Positions 1 to 5,886 of a stretch of DNA of 7,709 nt are shown piece after piece. This DNA comes from CAZBEA01 sp964519355 (GTDB lineage: Bacteria > Patescibacteriota > Microgenomatia > Levybacterales > GWA1-39-11), in the NCBI GenBank assembly GCA_964519355.1, contig CAZFJW010000053.1, positions 1-7,709 on the forward strand. The letters run 5' to 3'. The notes under the pieces were generated by a model that did not search any database, was not told where the DNA came from, and was given only the letters and a program-made list of their open reading frames with translations. The stretch's first letter is position 1. Each line of letters opens with the position of its first letter. Both the position numbers and the translations under genes were made by a program.

Positions 1-4
1 CCTC

Positions 5-775
5 ATGAATATTTTATTTTATTTTTTTGCAGGAATAACTGCTGCATTTATTGGAAGTTTTGTAAATGTTCTTATAGACAGAATTCCCCAAAAACTCTCT
101 TTTGTTAAAGGAAGGTCGTATTGCATGTCGTGTAAAAGACAAATCCGTGCGCACGAAAATATTCCCATACTCTCATACTTATTTTTACTCGGAAAATGTG
201 CCGGGTGCAGCGCAATTATACCGCTTAGAATTTTTGTTGTAGAAGTTCTTTCGGCTTTTTTTGTTCCATTTATTATTTTTGTATCTTTTTCTGATGGCCT
301 TGGAATACCGGAAATTGCGCTCAGAATTGTTATATTTTTCGTATTTGAATGGATATTTTTTACTGATCTTGAGTATGGGATTATCCCTGATCAGTCAGTA
401 TTAATATTACTTTTTTGCGCCCTGCTCTCTTTTATTCTGGACCCATCAGTTATTGTTCCAAGTCTTATTGCAGGAGTATCGGCATGTTTGTTTTTTGCAA
501 TTCTTTTTTTTGGAACACGGGGCCGTGGGATGGGGTTTGGGGACGTAAAATTATCACTAGCACTGGGCCTTATACTTGGACATCCAGGTGCTTTGGTAGG
601 TTTTTACGGAGCTTTCTTGACAGGTTCTGTGATATCTATCATACTCATTGTATGGGGCAAGAAAAAATTCAAAAAAGACTCTGTTCCATTCGGACCATTT
701 TTAGTAGCGTCAAGTCTCGTAGCACTTCTTTTTGCTCAGGAGATTTACTCATTCGTTCTCAGGGTTTTACCCTGA
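5..775 (+). CDS. pilD: Type IV prepilin leader peptidase / N-methyltransferase PilD
   Basis: PilD is an integral-membrane aspartyl protease that cleaves prepilin leaders after Gly and, in the full-length form, N-methylates the new N-terminus. The 256 residues show the whole bifunctional layout. The N-terminal GSFVNVLIDRIP motif is at about 17-28. Two CxxC pairs (C40/C43 and C65/C68) form the zinc-binding cytoplasmic loop of the methyltransferase domain. The two catalytic aspartates are D121 in FTDLEYGIIPD and D180 in GMGFGDVKL. A late VPFGPF motif lies at 227-232. Hydrophobic segments fill the rest, as expected for a multi-pass protein. The ATG at 5 sits at the usual distance before GSFVNV, so the gene looks complete, but its ribosome-binding site lies outside the window. 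It is first in the visible pil cluster, and its 3' end overlaps the next prepilin gene (TGATG at 773-777), suggesting translational coupling. It should process all six prepilins downstream. Family assignment is firm. Confidence 0.97.
   Translation: MNILFYFFAGITAAFIGSFVNVLIDRIPQKLSFVKGRSYCMSCKRQIRAHENIPILSYLFLLGKCAGCSAIIPLRIFVVEVLSAFFVPFIIFVSFSDGLGIPEIALRIVIFFVFEWIFFTDLEYGIIPDQSVLILLFCALLSFILDPSVIVPSLIAGVSACLFFAILFFGTRGRGMGFGDVKLSLALGLILGHPGALVGFYGAFLTGSVISIILIVWGKKKFKKDSVPFGPFLVASSLVALLFAQEIYSFVLRVLP
738..753 (+). promoter_or_regulatory. Shine-Dalgarno site plus ATT start codon for the first prepilin
   Basis: AGGAG at 738-742, inside the pilD 3' end, is followed by an 8-nt spacer and an ATT codon at 751-753 in the prepilin frame. 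Starting there gives the leader M-R-S-Q-G directly before F-T-L-M-E, an ideal PilD substrate. The next ATG (775) lies after the cleavage site and would remove it. No ATG, GTG or TTG lies in frame between 655 and 774. AUU initiation is rare but known, for example in E. coli infC. Use of this codon is inferred. Confidence 0.6.
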
Positions 776-1266
776 TGGAGCTAATTACTGCAGTTGCGCT
801 TTTTGCGATTTTTTCTCTTGTTGTTCTCGTAGGTGTAAATCCGCTCTCTCAATATCAAAAAGCCCAGGATGCAAAGAGAAAAAATGACCTTGCTCAACTC
901 GCACGTGCAATCGAACTCTATTATGGTGATCATGGAATGTATCCTTGTATGTCAAATTTTCAAATTGCCGAAGAAAATACATGTGCAAATGGGACAGGTG
1001 TAACGCCTATTGCGTGGGGGAACGCCTGGCAGCCATATATAGATCTTTTGCCAAAGGATCCTGCTGGAGATAAAAAATATTTGTATCAAGTGAGTGACGA
1101 TAGACAGCAATTTAAGATTTATACTGCGCTTGACCGTAAAACAGATCCTTCAACATGTCACCCTGGTACAGAAACTCCCTGCAATGGTGCGAATAATTAT
1201 TGTTCTTCAAATGGTTCGGCGACTCTTTGTAATTTTGGTTTGACAAGTCCAAATACAACCCCATAA
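751..1266 (+). CDS. GspG-like type IV prepilin, probable non-canonical ATT start
   Basis: This is a pilin or pseudopilin precursor of about 171 residues. The cleavage site G/FTLMELI is followed by a hydrophobic helix ending near VGVNPL, with Glu at mature position 5. The soluble part resembles GspG/PilA: DAKRKNDLAQLARAIELYYGD, then HGMYP, then a YIDLLPKDPAGDKKYLY segment like the LP-x-DP-x-G-x-x-Y region of GspG. Six cysteines, all beyond the membrane helix, could form disulfides. The obvious ATG at 775 overlaps the pilD stop but would start at mature residue 4, leaving no leader and no cleavage site. The ATT at 751 with AGGAG eight bases upstream gives a 5-residue leader and a 25-nt overlap with pilD. 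A far-upstream in-frame ATG at 652 would give an improbable 38-residue leader. The pilin identity is secure. Which fibre position it takes is not known from sequence, and the start is inferred. Confidence 0.88.
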   Translation: MRSQGFTLMELITAVALFAIFSLVVLVGVNPLSQYQKAQDAKRKNDLAQLARAIELYYGDHGMYPCMSNFQIAEENTCANGTGVTPIAWGNAWQPYIDLLPKDPAGDKKYLYQVSDDRQQFKIYTALDRKTDPSTCHPGTETPCNGANNYCSSNGSATLCNFGLTSPNTTP

Positions 1267-1268
1267 GT

Positions 1269-1298
1269 TTGATTTTTTATGGAAAATAAGTATATGAT
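1269..1298 (+). promoter_or_regulatory. Candidate sigma70-type promoter for the second prepilin
   Basis: TTGATT (1269-1274) and TATGAT (1293-1298) are separated by 18 nt, in one of the only two intergenic gaps longer than 30 nt in the pil cluster. The -10 box ends 9 nt before the ATG at 1308, and no Shine-Dalgarno-like sequence precedes that ATG. Transcription would begin within a few bases of the start codon, giving a leaderless or near-leaderless mRNA. The match is 4/6 at -35 and 5/6 at -10. AT-rich DNA produces such hits by chance, so support is moderate. Confidence 0.45.
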
Positions 1299-1307
1299 AA
1301 AGCTAGT

Positions 1308-1763
1308 ATGAAAAAAGGATTTACACTTATTGAGCTTCTTGTAGTAATTTCAATAATTGCAATTCTTTCTGCACTGCTTATGGCAAATTTCATTGGTGTA
1401 AGGCAAAGAAGCCGAGATGCAACGCGCAAGTCTGATCTTCAAAATATCCGTCAGGCTTTGGAATTATACCGGGCAGACATTGGAAGTTATCCGGCAACAA
1501 ATTCTGTTGGATGCGGGGCGACTCTGGTAGACCCTCAAGACGCAAATGTTGTCTATATGGCAGAAGTGCCTTGTGACCCAACAGCAGGCTCGAGCACTAC
1601 AACTGGGTATGTGTATACACTTGGCGGCAATGGGTCATATACTTTGACTGCCTGTATAGAAAACTCAGCTGATTCAGACAATATCATCTCCAGCTGCAGT
1701 GCCTCAAGTGATCCGTGCTGTTCCGGCTCGTTCCACGGGAAAGTTACTTTTGCCAATCCATAA
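1308..1763 (+). CDS. pilA: GspG/PilA-like type IV prepilin, candidate major pilin
   Basis: This 151-residue precursor has the textbook class III leader MKKG/FTLIELLVV: a 4-residue basic leader, Phe at +1 and Glu at +5. The N-terminal helix runs to about residue 30, followed by RSRDATRKSDLQNIRQALELY and the IGSYPATNS turn typical of GspG-like and patescibacterial pilins. The C-terminal part is rich in Ser, Thr, Gly and Asn, with a VPCDP element and a YVYTLGGNGSYTL strand pair. It has six cysteines, including an adjacent pair in DPCCSG. It is shorter than the preceding prepilin and shares its architecture, so the two are probably paralogues. It is the only pilin here with both the most canonical leader and a plausible dedicated promoter directly upstream, which is why I suggest it as the major subunit; that is inference. 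The following gene starts 12 nt after its stop. Confidence 0.92.
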   Translation: MKKGFTLIELLVVISIIAILSALLMANFIGVRQRSRDATRKSDLQNIRQALELYRADIGSYPATNSVGCGATLVDPQDANVVYMAEVPCDPTAGSSTTTGYVYTLGGNGSYTLTACIENSADSDNIISSCSASSDPCCSGSFHGKVTFANP

Positions 1764-1774
1764 TTTTGACCTGT

Positions 1775-2320
1775 ATGATTAAACGACTCGCTTTTTCCTC
1801 AAAAGGTTTTACAATCATTGAATTATTAGTAGTATTTAGTGTTATCTCGATCATCGCAGGTGTGGGATTTGCTACTTTTTCTTCGTACAGTGATAGTCAA
1901 AGATTGACTGACAGTATCCGCAAAGTTGAAACTCTTATTGAAGACGGGAAAAATAGTGCAATTGCAGGCGTAATTCCAAAAACAACTGTGAGTGGTGCAG
2001 CAATTAGTTGCTCTAATTCTGTCTCAGAATACCGAGTTGGATTTTGTGATGCACCAGGGAATTGTATTACTGGCGGAGTTGATTATGAGTTAGTTCTAGT
2101 CTGTGGAATTCAGGAGTACATACTAAAAACAGGTATTTTCCCGAGTGAGGTGTCATACGGGCAGACAACAGTCGAGAGCTGCCGAACAATTTCGTTTAGA
2201 AGTCTGACTGGCGAGGTTGTTTTGAGTCCAGCTGGAAGCACATGTGATGTTGAAATAGGAAATGGGAAATCGACTCGGAATTTTACAGTTGACACATCAG
2301 GGAATTTAAATGAACAATAA
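1775..2320 (+). CDS. GspH/FimT-like minor prepilin
   Basis: The 181-residue precursor starts at the ATG at 1775, giving an 11-residue leader (MIKRLAFSSKG) before F-T-I-I-E. An in-frame ATG at 1715 would lie inside the previous gene and add 20 residues to the leader, so I prefer 1775. The hydrophobic helix (IIELLVVFSVISIIAGVGFA) is followed by FSSYSDSQRLTDSIRKVETLIEDGKNSA, resembling the GspH/FimT pattern of an amphipathic helix running into a beta-rich domain. The remainder alternates predicted strands (SEYRVGFCD, YELVLVCG, RTISFRSLTGEVVLSP). Six cysteines lie outside the membrane segment. There is no clear Shine-Dalgarno site, and the gap from the previous stop is 11 nt, so translation may depend on coupling. 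By analogy with GspH it would be a minor subunit of the tip complex. The subfamily call rests on helix pattern and gene position and is less certain than the prepilin call. Confidence 0.85.
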   Translation: MIKRLAFSSKGFTIIELLVVFSVISIIAGVGFATFSSYSDSQRLTDSIRKVETLIEDGKNSAIAGVIPKTTVSGAAISCSNSVSEYRVGFCDAPGNCITGGVDYELVLVCGIQEYILKTGIFPSEVSYGQTTVESCRTISFRSLTGEVVLSPAGSTCDVEIGNGKSTRNFTVDTSGNLNEQ

Positions 2321-2804
2321 ATTTGCCAAAGGCCAAACATTAATTGAGGTTATTGTAGCTCTCTCGGTAGTATTATTAATACTTGCTGCGATTGCAGTAG
2401 CTGTTACAACAAGTGTTAGCAACTCTACATATCTTAAAAGTCATAATTTAGCATCCAAACATGCGCAAGACGGGATGGAGTACATCCGTCATCTCTATGA
2501 GAACCAAGAAAATTTTTTCGAATCATATCCTGAGGGTGCAGAATATTTTATGGGAGAGGATAATACTATCCAGCAAGGGTTTTTTGAGGTGAATATTGAT
2601 GAGCAATTCGTCAGAAAAGTTAATTTTCAGGAGGGAGTCAACTGTAATACTGATGCTGTATTGGACAATAGCGAGGTTCGTGTCACGGTAAGTGTCTTTT
2701 GGAGCAGCGGAAAGTGCAAGGGGAGCTCAACCGAAGAGCGGTATTGTCACAAATCAGAGCTTGTAACGTGTTTTACTCAGAGGAATAGAGGGTTTACTTT
2801 ATGA
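2310..2804 (+). CDS. GspI/PilV-like minor prepilin
   Basis: This 164-residue precursor has an 8-residue leader (MNNKFAKG) followed by Q-T-L-I-E: Gln rather than Phe at +1, with Glu at +5 kept. The helix TLIEVIVALSVVLLILAAIAV matches the TLIEvlvAl start of GspI/PilV. The next part, NLASKHAQDGMEYIRHLYE, resembles the A-x-x-A-x-x-G-ME-x-(I/L)R helix common in PilV-like proteins. Four cysteines sit in the C-terminal half, where two predicted strands (FFEVNIDE, VRVTVSVFW) are seen. AGGGA at 2299-2303 lies 6 nt before the ATG and is a plausible ribosome-binding site. The start overlaps the preceding gene by 11 nt and the stop overlaps the next by ATGA. Oddly, the last residues are RGFTL, a copy of a prepilin processing motif immediately before the stop. 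By analogy with GspI it would be part of the initiating tip complex. Confidence 0.85.
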   Translation: MNNKFAKGQTLIEVIVALSVVLLILAAIAVAVTTSVSNSTYLKSHNLASKHAQDGMEYIRHLYENQENFFESYPEGAEYFMGEDNTIQQGFFEVNIDEQFVRKVNFQEGVNCNTDAVLDNSEVRVTVSVFWSSGKCKGSSTEERYCHKSELVTCFTQRNRGFTL

Positions 2805-3388
2805 GCAAATATTCAAATAAGGGATACACTGTTATTGAATTATTAACGGTTGCCGGGGTATTAGTCGTTATTACTGGAATTTTAACAGGAATAATTGTTG
2901 CAACGCTGAGAGGTACAAATAAAACCCAAACAGCCAATTCAGTAGCACAGAATGGAAATTATGCGCTTTCGGTAATTTCCAGTATTCTTATCTCCTCTGA
3001 TGCAGTGCTTGGACTTTACGATAGAAATTCTAGCCCAACGCTTGTTCTGGATGAAGATGGAGACTGCACAGGGTCTCCTAGCGGTGACACAATAGAACTG
3101 AGAAGGGTTGACGGCGGGATCACAACGCTTGCGTGTGAAAATAATACAATTGCTTCAAAAAGTGCATCAATGACTGTTGGGTTGTTGGATTCATCCAAAG
3201 TGCAGATTAACACCGGAGATTCTTTATCGTGTTATTTTAAGTGCATTCAGGAACCTGACGATCCCTACTCTGCCCCATCTATTGAAGTTGGTTTTACACT
3301 GACTGATAAAAATAATTCTGCAAATGTTGAAAAAAATTCTACTGCAGATTTTCAGACTTCAATAAAATTAAGAAATTATGCTCCGTAA
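2801..3388 (+). CDS. GspJ/PilW-like minor prepilin
   Basis: The 195-residue precursor has an 8-residue leader (MSKYSNKG) followed by Y-T-V-I-E, with Tyr at +1 and Glu at +5. The helix continues as LLTVAGVLVVITGILTGIIVATLR. After it, TQTANSVAQNGNYALSVISSIL resembles the long helix of GspJ/PilW proteins, followed by a beta-rich domain with DTIELRRVDGGITTLACENN, a typical PilW-like strand pattern. It has four cysteines, two close together in LSCYFKC. The ATG lies in the ATGA overlap with the previous stop, with GAGG at 2788-2791 nine bases upstream. As the GspJ-like member it would sit with the GspI- and GspK-like subunits at the pilus tip. The prepilin identity is firm; the PilW/GspJ label follows from helix pattern and gene order. 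Confidence 0.85.
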   Translation: MSKYSNKGYTVIELLTVAGVLVVITGILTGIIVATLRGTNKTQTANSVAQNGNYALSVISSILISSDAVLGLYDRNSSPTLVLDEDGDCTGSPSGDTIELRRVDGGITTLACENNTIASKSASMTVGLLDSSKVQINTGDSLSCYFKCIQEPDDPYSAPSIEVGFTLTDKNNSANVEKNSTADFQTSIKLRNYAP

Positions 3389-3389
3389 C

Positions 3390-3419
3390 TTGACAGTAGG
3401 TGCGAGTCACACGTATCAT
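3390..3419 (+). promoter_or_regulatory. Candidate sigma70-type promoter for the PilX-like gene
   Basis: A perfect TTGACA at 3390-3395 and TATCAT (5/6) at 3414-3419 are separated by 18 nt. It lies between the PilW-like stop (3388) and the preferred ATG at 3426. The -10 box ends 6 nt before that ATG, so the predicted first base is at or next to the start codon. With no Shine-Dalgarno site present, this fits a leaderless mRNA and supports choosing 3426 over the in-frame ATG at 3378. The promoter could drive the PilX-like gene and pilMNO as a sub-operon. Confidence 0.55.
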
Positions 3420-3425
3420 AGAAAT

Positions 3426-4283
3426 ATGAGTCTAAAAAACGAAAAAGGACAAATATTACTCATCGTAATTCTCGTCATGATTATTGCTCTTACCGTTGGG
3501 CTTTCGATTGCCTCACGAACTATTACAAATATTCGAATTGCAAGACAAAATGAAGAATCACAAAGAGCTTTTCAGGCAGCAGAAGCGGGCGTGGATCAGG
3601 CGCTTAATCGTGTTCCAACACCTGGCGCAGCATCAGTGATTCAAGACTCATTTGGAAATAATTCTTCATTTCGAACAACGCTTGCAAGTTCACAGGGTCA
3701 GACGCTTCTTGTAAATGGCGGTGAGGTTGTACAGCAAGGAGTTGGGGCTGATGTATGGCTCTCTCAATACTCTGATAATCCAGCACTTGTGTACTCCAAT
3801 CCTATGGGGAATTCATCACCCAATAATATCTTCGTATATTGGGGAACCAGTGATCAGAATGATTGTTCCCAAACAGGCGCAACCAGAGTCATCCCGGCAA
3901 TTGAAGTTTTACTTCTCACGGGCAGTAAAGAACATCCAACATACACAAAACAAGTGTATGATGCCTCTTCGTGCAGTGTCGCTCCTGCAAGAATAGAAGA
4001 TGCAACATCTGTGGCGCCTGGTGTATATCCAGCTATCCAAGGAGTATCTTTTCAATACAGAACGCCCGCAATTTCAATTAGCCAGGGAAGAATTATGAAA
4101 GTTGTTCCGATATTCAACTCAGGCGTTATGGGTATCTCATCAGCAAGCGAGCAGTTTCCGTCACAAGGGTCTTTGATTGTATCTGAGGGGACGTCAGGAG
4201 ATGTAAAAAGAAAAATCACGCTGTTCTCATCCTACCCGCAAATTCCTCTTGAGATATTTCCATACAACATTATTTCTCAATGA
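3426..4283 (+). CDS. GspK/PilX-like minor pilin
   Basis: The preferred start at ATG 3426 gives 285 residues and an 8-residue leader (MSLKNEKG) before Q-I-L-L-I, the same leader length as the two preceding prepilins. The ATG at 3378 would give a 24-residue leader and overlap the previous gene by 11 nt. The helix QILLIVILVMIIALTVGLSIA is followed by RTITNIRIARQNEESQRAFQAAEAGVDQAL, the strongly PilX-like segment (E-x-x-x-A-F-x-A-AEAG-x-x-x-AL). Position +5 of the mature protein is Ile rather than Glu, as known for GspK-type tip subunits. It is the longest of the six pilins, also a GspK-like trait. Only two cysteines are present, both in the soluble domain. The stop overlaps the pilM ATG (ATGA). 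It probably caps the pilus tip; that role is inferred from the family. Confidence 0.87.
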   Translation: MSLKNEKGQILLIVILVMIIALTVGLSIASRTITNIRIARQNEESQRAFQAAEAGVDQALNRVPTPGAASVIQDSFGNNSSFRTTLASSQGQTLLVNGGEVVQQGVGADVWLSQYSDNPALVYSNPMGNSSPNNIFVYWGTSDQNDCSQTGATRVIPAIEVLLLTGSKEHPTYTKQVYDASSCSVAPARIEDATSVAPGVYPAIQGVSFQYRTPAISISQGRIMKVVPIFNSGVMGISSASEQFPSQGSLIVSEGTSGDVKRKITLFSSYPQIPLEIFPYNIISQ

Positions 4284-5305
4284 TAGCAACATTTGGGCTC
4301 GATATCGGTACGACCTCGATTAAGGTTTGTAAATTAAAAAAAACAGGCAAAACCTACATGCTTGATTCTGTTATCGTATCTCCAAATACTTCAAAAGGCA
4401 TCATGTCAGAATCCTTAGTGGATCAGCAAAAGCTTGGAAATTCTTTGAGAGAACTTATCACCAGGGCTGGAATTAAAGATAGGAATGTGAACGTTTCGCT
4501 TCCTGAAAGTCAGGTCTACACTAAGATCATTGAGATGCCGTTGCTCTCAGACAAAGAGCTTGCTGCCGCGCTTAAATGGGAAATGGAGCAGTATATTCCA
4601 CTTCCCTTGGATCAGGTCAAAACTGACTGGCAGGTTTTACAGAAAATTGAAGGAAAGGAAAAAAAGGGAATGTTTGTATTAATCGTCGCAGCGCCCACAG
4701 CAGTGCTTGAGAAGTATGAAAAAATCCTTACTCAAGTTGATCTTGTTGGAGAGTCCATTGAGACAGAAATACTATCTGTTCAGAGGGCTCTTGCGCCGCT
4801 TTTTGCTACTCAAGTAGCGCACTTAGTTCTTCATGTCGGCGCATCCTCATCAATAATTGCTGTAGTTCGTGAGCAAATACTTCAAATGGTGTTTCCGATT
4901 GGTCTTGGAGGGACAGCAATTACTCGTGCAATATCTGCTGATCTTGGAATTGATCTTGCACAAGCCGAAAATTATAAGAAGGCATATGGATTGAATCAAC
5001 AGGCTTTTGAAGGCAAAATCGGGAAAGCACTGTCTCCAATTCTTGAGTCAATTACGGGAGATATTAAAAAAGCTTTGCTTTTGTATAAAGAGAAGTACAA
5101 AGAGGAGATATCACAGATAATACTTTCTGGGGGCACAGCGCTTCTCCCTGGTATTGATGCGTATTTTATTAATTCTCTGAACACACAAATTGTTATCGGC
5201 AATTGTTGGGATTTATATGGAATCACAAATATTCCAAATGAAGTACGCCGTGAGGCCCCAAGTTTTAATGTTGTGTTTGGTTTGGCGCTTCGAGATCTTC
5301 TATGA
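4280..5305 (+). CDS. pilM: Type IV pilus assembly protein PilM (actin-like ATPase fold)
   Basis: PilM is a cytoplasmic FtsA/actin-like protein that binds the N-terminal tail of PilN and links the pilus machine to the inside of the cell. The 341 residues are normal in length for the family. Visible motifs in order: phosphate-1 loop FGLDIGTTSIKV at 5-16; ALKWEMEQYIPLPLDQ at 97-112, a PilM hallmark; a second phosphate-loop region, LHVGASSSIIAV, at 184-195; IGLGGTAITRAI at 207-218; and the adenosine motif SGGTALLPGID at 283-293. At 185 there is His where the phosphate-2 loop of actin-like ATPases usually has Asp, so nucleotide hydrolysis may be weak. There is no membrane segment. The ATG overlaps the previous stop and its last bases overlap the pilN start, indicating tight coupling with stoichiometric partners. 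No ribosome-binding site is evident. Confidence 0.95.
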   Translation: MIATFGLDIGTTSIKVCKLKKTGKTYMLDSVIVSPNTSKGIMSESLVDQQKLGNSLRELITRAGIKDRNVNVSLPESQVYTKIIEMPLLSDKELAAALKWEMEQYIPLPLDQVKTDWQVLQKIEGKEKKGMFVLIVAAPTAVLEKYEKILTQVDLVGESIETEILSVQRALAPLFATQVAHLVLHVGASSSIIAVVREQILQMVFPIGLGGTAITRAISADLGIDLAQAENYKKAYGLNQQAFEGKIGKALSPILESITGDIKKALLLYKEKYKEEISQIILSGGTALLPGIDAYFINSLNTQIVIGNCWDLYGITNIPNEVRREAPSFNVVFGLALRDLL

Positions 5306-5886
5306 AAGCCAAGATAAATCTTGCTACAAAAAGAGTCGTTCAGGTAAAAAAACTCAGAAAGTTTTTTCTCTCATCTATCATATTTTTTAGTTTAGCAACA
5401 GGAGTAACCCTCATTCTTCTGCTAGTTAATTTTTTTACAAATCTTCAAATAGCAAATTTATCAGAAGAACAAGCTGCTCTTGAGGCAGATGTTGCTAGAT
5501 ACAAGAATGTGAAAGATGCACTTTTGGGTACTCAAGAACGCTTAGGACAAATACGATCATTGCTTTCAGAAAGACAGGATGTTGGAAGTAAAATTTCTTC
5601 CATTGTTGGTGTTGTTCCTAGCACAATTAAGGTTAAATCTATTCAATACGACGCAAAAGATATAAGGGTTTTAATTTCTTCTCCCTCTCTTGATGCATTG
5701 AATAATTTGATAGAGGAAAAACTTAGCGAGCTGGAAAAAATTGATAAGAAATTTATTGGACAGGTGACATTGGGAGATTTTCAAGTAGATACTGAAAATC
5801 TAGAATACACTTCGTCTTTTTCAATATCTCAAATACAAGGAATAGAGAAAAGCGTGGTCAAGAAGGAGATTAACAAAGATGAATAA
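5302..5886 (+). CDS. pilN: Type IV pilus assembly protein PilN
   Basis: PilN is a bitopic membrane protein that pairs with PilO and docks PilM through a short cytoplasmic tail. The 194 residues begin MKAKINLATKR, with INLA at 5-8 corresponding to the INL motif of PilN that binds PilM. A basic stretch follows, then one membrane segment at about 21-45. A predicted coiled coil (about 50-90, rich in Glu, Leu and Gln) leads to a small alpha/beta domain at about 95-175 with strands such as IKVKSIQYD and DIRVLISS. The acidic/basic C-terminal tail (KSVVKKEINKDE) looks disordered. The start overlaps the pilM stop by 4 nt and the end overlaps pilO by 8 nt. Sequence identity in this family is low, so the call depends on topology, the INL motif and gene order, which all agree. 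Confidence 0.9.
   Translation: MKAKINLATKRVVQVKKLRKFFLSSIIFFSLATGVTLILLLVNFFTNLQIANLSEEQAALEADVARYKNVKDALLGTQERLGQIRSLLSERQDVGSKISSIVGVVPSTIKVKSIQYDAKDIRVLISSPSLDALNNLIEEKLSELEKIDKKFIGQVTLGDFQVDTENLEYTSSFSISQIQGIEKSVVKKEINKDE
5863..5868 (+). promoter_or_regulatory. Ribosome-binding site of pilO
   Basis: AAGGAG at 5863-5868, within the 3' end of pilN, lies 10 nt before the pilO ATG at 5879. It is one of the few strong Shine-Dalgarno sequences in the cluster. Together with the 8-nt gene overlap it supports this start. Confidence 0.7.

Noticed and set aside
415..750. Long 5' extension of the first prepilin frame back to an ATG at 415 inside pilD
   Set aside because: The extension only shadows pilD and has no pilin-like content; it would put the cleavage site about 120 residues in. 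The pilin part begins around 751.
1715..1774. Earlier ATG (1715) for the GspH-like prepilin
   Set aside because: It lies within the preceding pilin gene and lengthens the leader to 31 residues; ATG 1775 gives a normal leader and an 11-nt gap.
1759..1774. Possible -10 box CATAAT before the GspH-like gene
   Set aside because: No acceptable -35 box lies 16-19 nt upstream; the single hexamer in AT-rich DNA is not enough.
3378..3425. Earlier ATG (3378) for the PilX-like gene
   Set aside because: It would translate through the TTGACA/TATCAT promoter and give a 24-residue leader, whereas ATG 3426 gives 8 residues like its neighbours.
4249..4276. Possible promoter TTGAGA with TATTTC before pilM
   Set aside because: The downstream hexamer matches only 3/6 and pilM is already coupled to the upstream gene by an ATGA overlap.
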